DNA from: Aestuariibaculum sediminum
Lineage (GTDB): Bacteria > Bacteroidota > Bacteroidia > Flavobacteriales > Flavobacteriaceae
Length of the DNA stretch: 64,000 nucleotides
NCBI RefSeq assembly: GCF_014596945.1
Contig: NZ_JACVXB010000004.1
Span: forward strand, 248,001-312,000
Reading direction: 5' to 3'
Shown here: positions 63,715-64,000 of the stretch, one piece after another
Position numbering within the stretch: the stretch's first letter is position 1
Layout of the letters: each line of letters opens with the position of its first letter
The notes under the pieces: generated by a model
Databases searched by the model: none
What the model saw: the letters and a program-made list of their open reading frames with translations, nothing else
Told to the model about the DNA's origin: nothing
Position numbers and translations under genes: made by a program

Positions 63715-64000
63715 ATGGGTGAACCAAATTTGGATTATATAAGAAAAATAGCAAATGGCGACCAAGAATTTTTCAATAAGTTAATAAAAATTGTTAAATT
63801 CGAATTACCTAACGAAGTAGATTCATACAACGATTATATGCAAAGGGGTTGTTTTATGCAGGCAGCCAACATAGTGCATAAAATTAAACACAAAGCTATT
63901 ATTTTAAGTTGGGAAGATGCTTACCAAATAGCAGCAACTCATGAAGAAAACTTAAAAGCAGGCAGCAATGTGGATCAAGCATCTTTTGATAATTATTTAA
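63715..64000 (+). CDS. Hpt-domain phosphotransfer protein, 3' end cut by the window
   Basis: 95 codons are visible from ATG 63715; the frame is open to the window edge. Helical, with ANIVHKIKHK near residues 51-60, where H55 sits in the H-K-I-K position of the Hpt motif (HxLKG), lacking the usual Gly. It lies 145 bp after a receiver-only regulator, suggesting a phosphorelay. The motif is imperfect, so confidence is moderate. Confidence 0.65.
   Translation, partial: MGEPNLDYIRKIANGDQEFFNKLIKIVKFELPNEVDSYNDYMQRGCFMQAANIVHKIKHKAIILSWEDAYQIAATHEENLKAGSNVDQASFDNYL

Noticed and set aside
1-64000. Recent horizontal transfer of the nitrate island
   Set aside because: No integrase, transposase, tRNA or direct repeats flank it, and base use looks like the neighbouring genes, so transfer cannot be claimed from this window.

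Overview
The window looks like chromosome of a flavobacterium (Bacteroidota, most likely Flavobacteriaceae). The DNA is AT-rich, Shine-Dalgarno sites are weak, and many genes follow the Bacteroidota -7 element TAnnTTTG. There is a subtilase with a type IX secretion C-terminal domain, a lipoprotein whose lipidated Cys is followed by an Asp run, and DUF2911, DUF3857, YwqK and DUF4202 families that are common in this group. No rRNA, tRNA, insertion sequence, prophage or CRISPR array was seen. The species cannot be named from the sequence alone.

Layout. 1-30 kb is mostly housekeeping: mnmA, a secreted subtilase and a nitronate monooxygenase; a MATE exporter, PAP2 phosphatase and meaB; an ECF sigma/anti-sigma/adhesin-like module; miaA, an ion channel and a DUF3857 protein; an exonuclease-GIY-YIG protein, YggS, a 3-hydroxybutyryl-CoA dehydrogenase and an Idh-type oxidoreductase; pcm; an S15 peptidase between two NTF2-like proteins; smpB, dodecin and lpd; a second sigma factor with a tiny ORF and an MscS channel. 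30.5-32.3 kb holds a nitrate/nitrite transporter (narK) followed by the remains of an Rrf2-type regulator. 32-44.5 kb returns to general genes: a CLC-F-type fluoride antiporter, SDR, cyclophilin, sialidase, DEAD-box helicase, pabB, tilS, ade and a YheT hydrolase.

44.6-63 kb is a molybdenum and nitrogen island. It begins with an isoquinoline-oxidoreductase-like Mo enzyme (2 genes), its XdhC and MocA-type maturation factors and a YdeP-type Mo oxidoreductase. Then come assimilatory nitrite reductase nirBD, a DUF4202 protein, a NarX-like sensor kinase and a NarL-like response regulator. The island ends with a 1173-residue nitrate reductase fused to its own FAD/NAD and [2Fe-2S] electron-input modules, and a protein joining a siroheme-reductase-like fold (without siroheme cysteines) to a rubredoxin. 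NarK would import nitrate, the fused NasA would reduce it to nitrite, NirBD would reduce nitrite to ammonium, and the two-component pair would sense nitrate/nitrite. The window ends in a CheY-like regulator and a truncated Hpt protein.

The most interesting signal is regulatory. The narK, nirB and nasA promoters, spread over 27 kb, share a 14-bp inverted repeat (AAGTA-N4-TACTT, one mismatch at nirB) placed against the -7 element, plus TACGTA-containing elements. A decayed Rrf2/NsrR-like gene lies directly behind narK. Other points of note are an ~85-residue periplasmic insert in NarK, the rubredoxin/reductase-like protein, and an in-frame stop inside the signal peptide of the cyclophilin lipoprotein.
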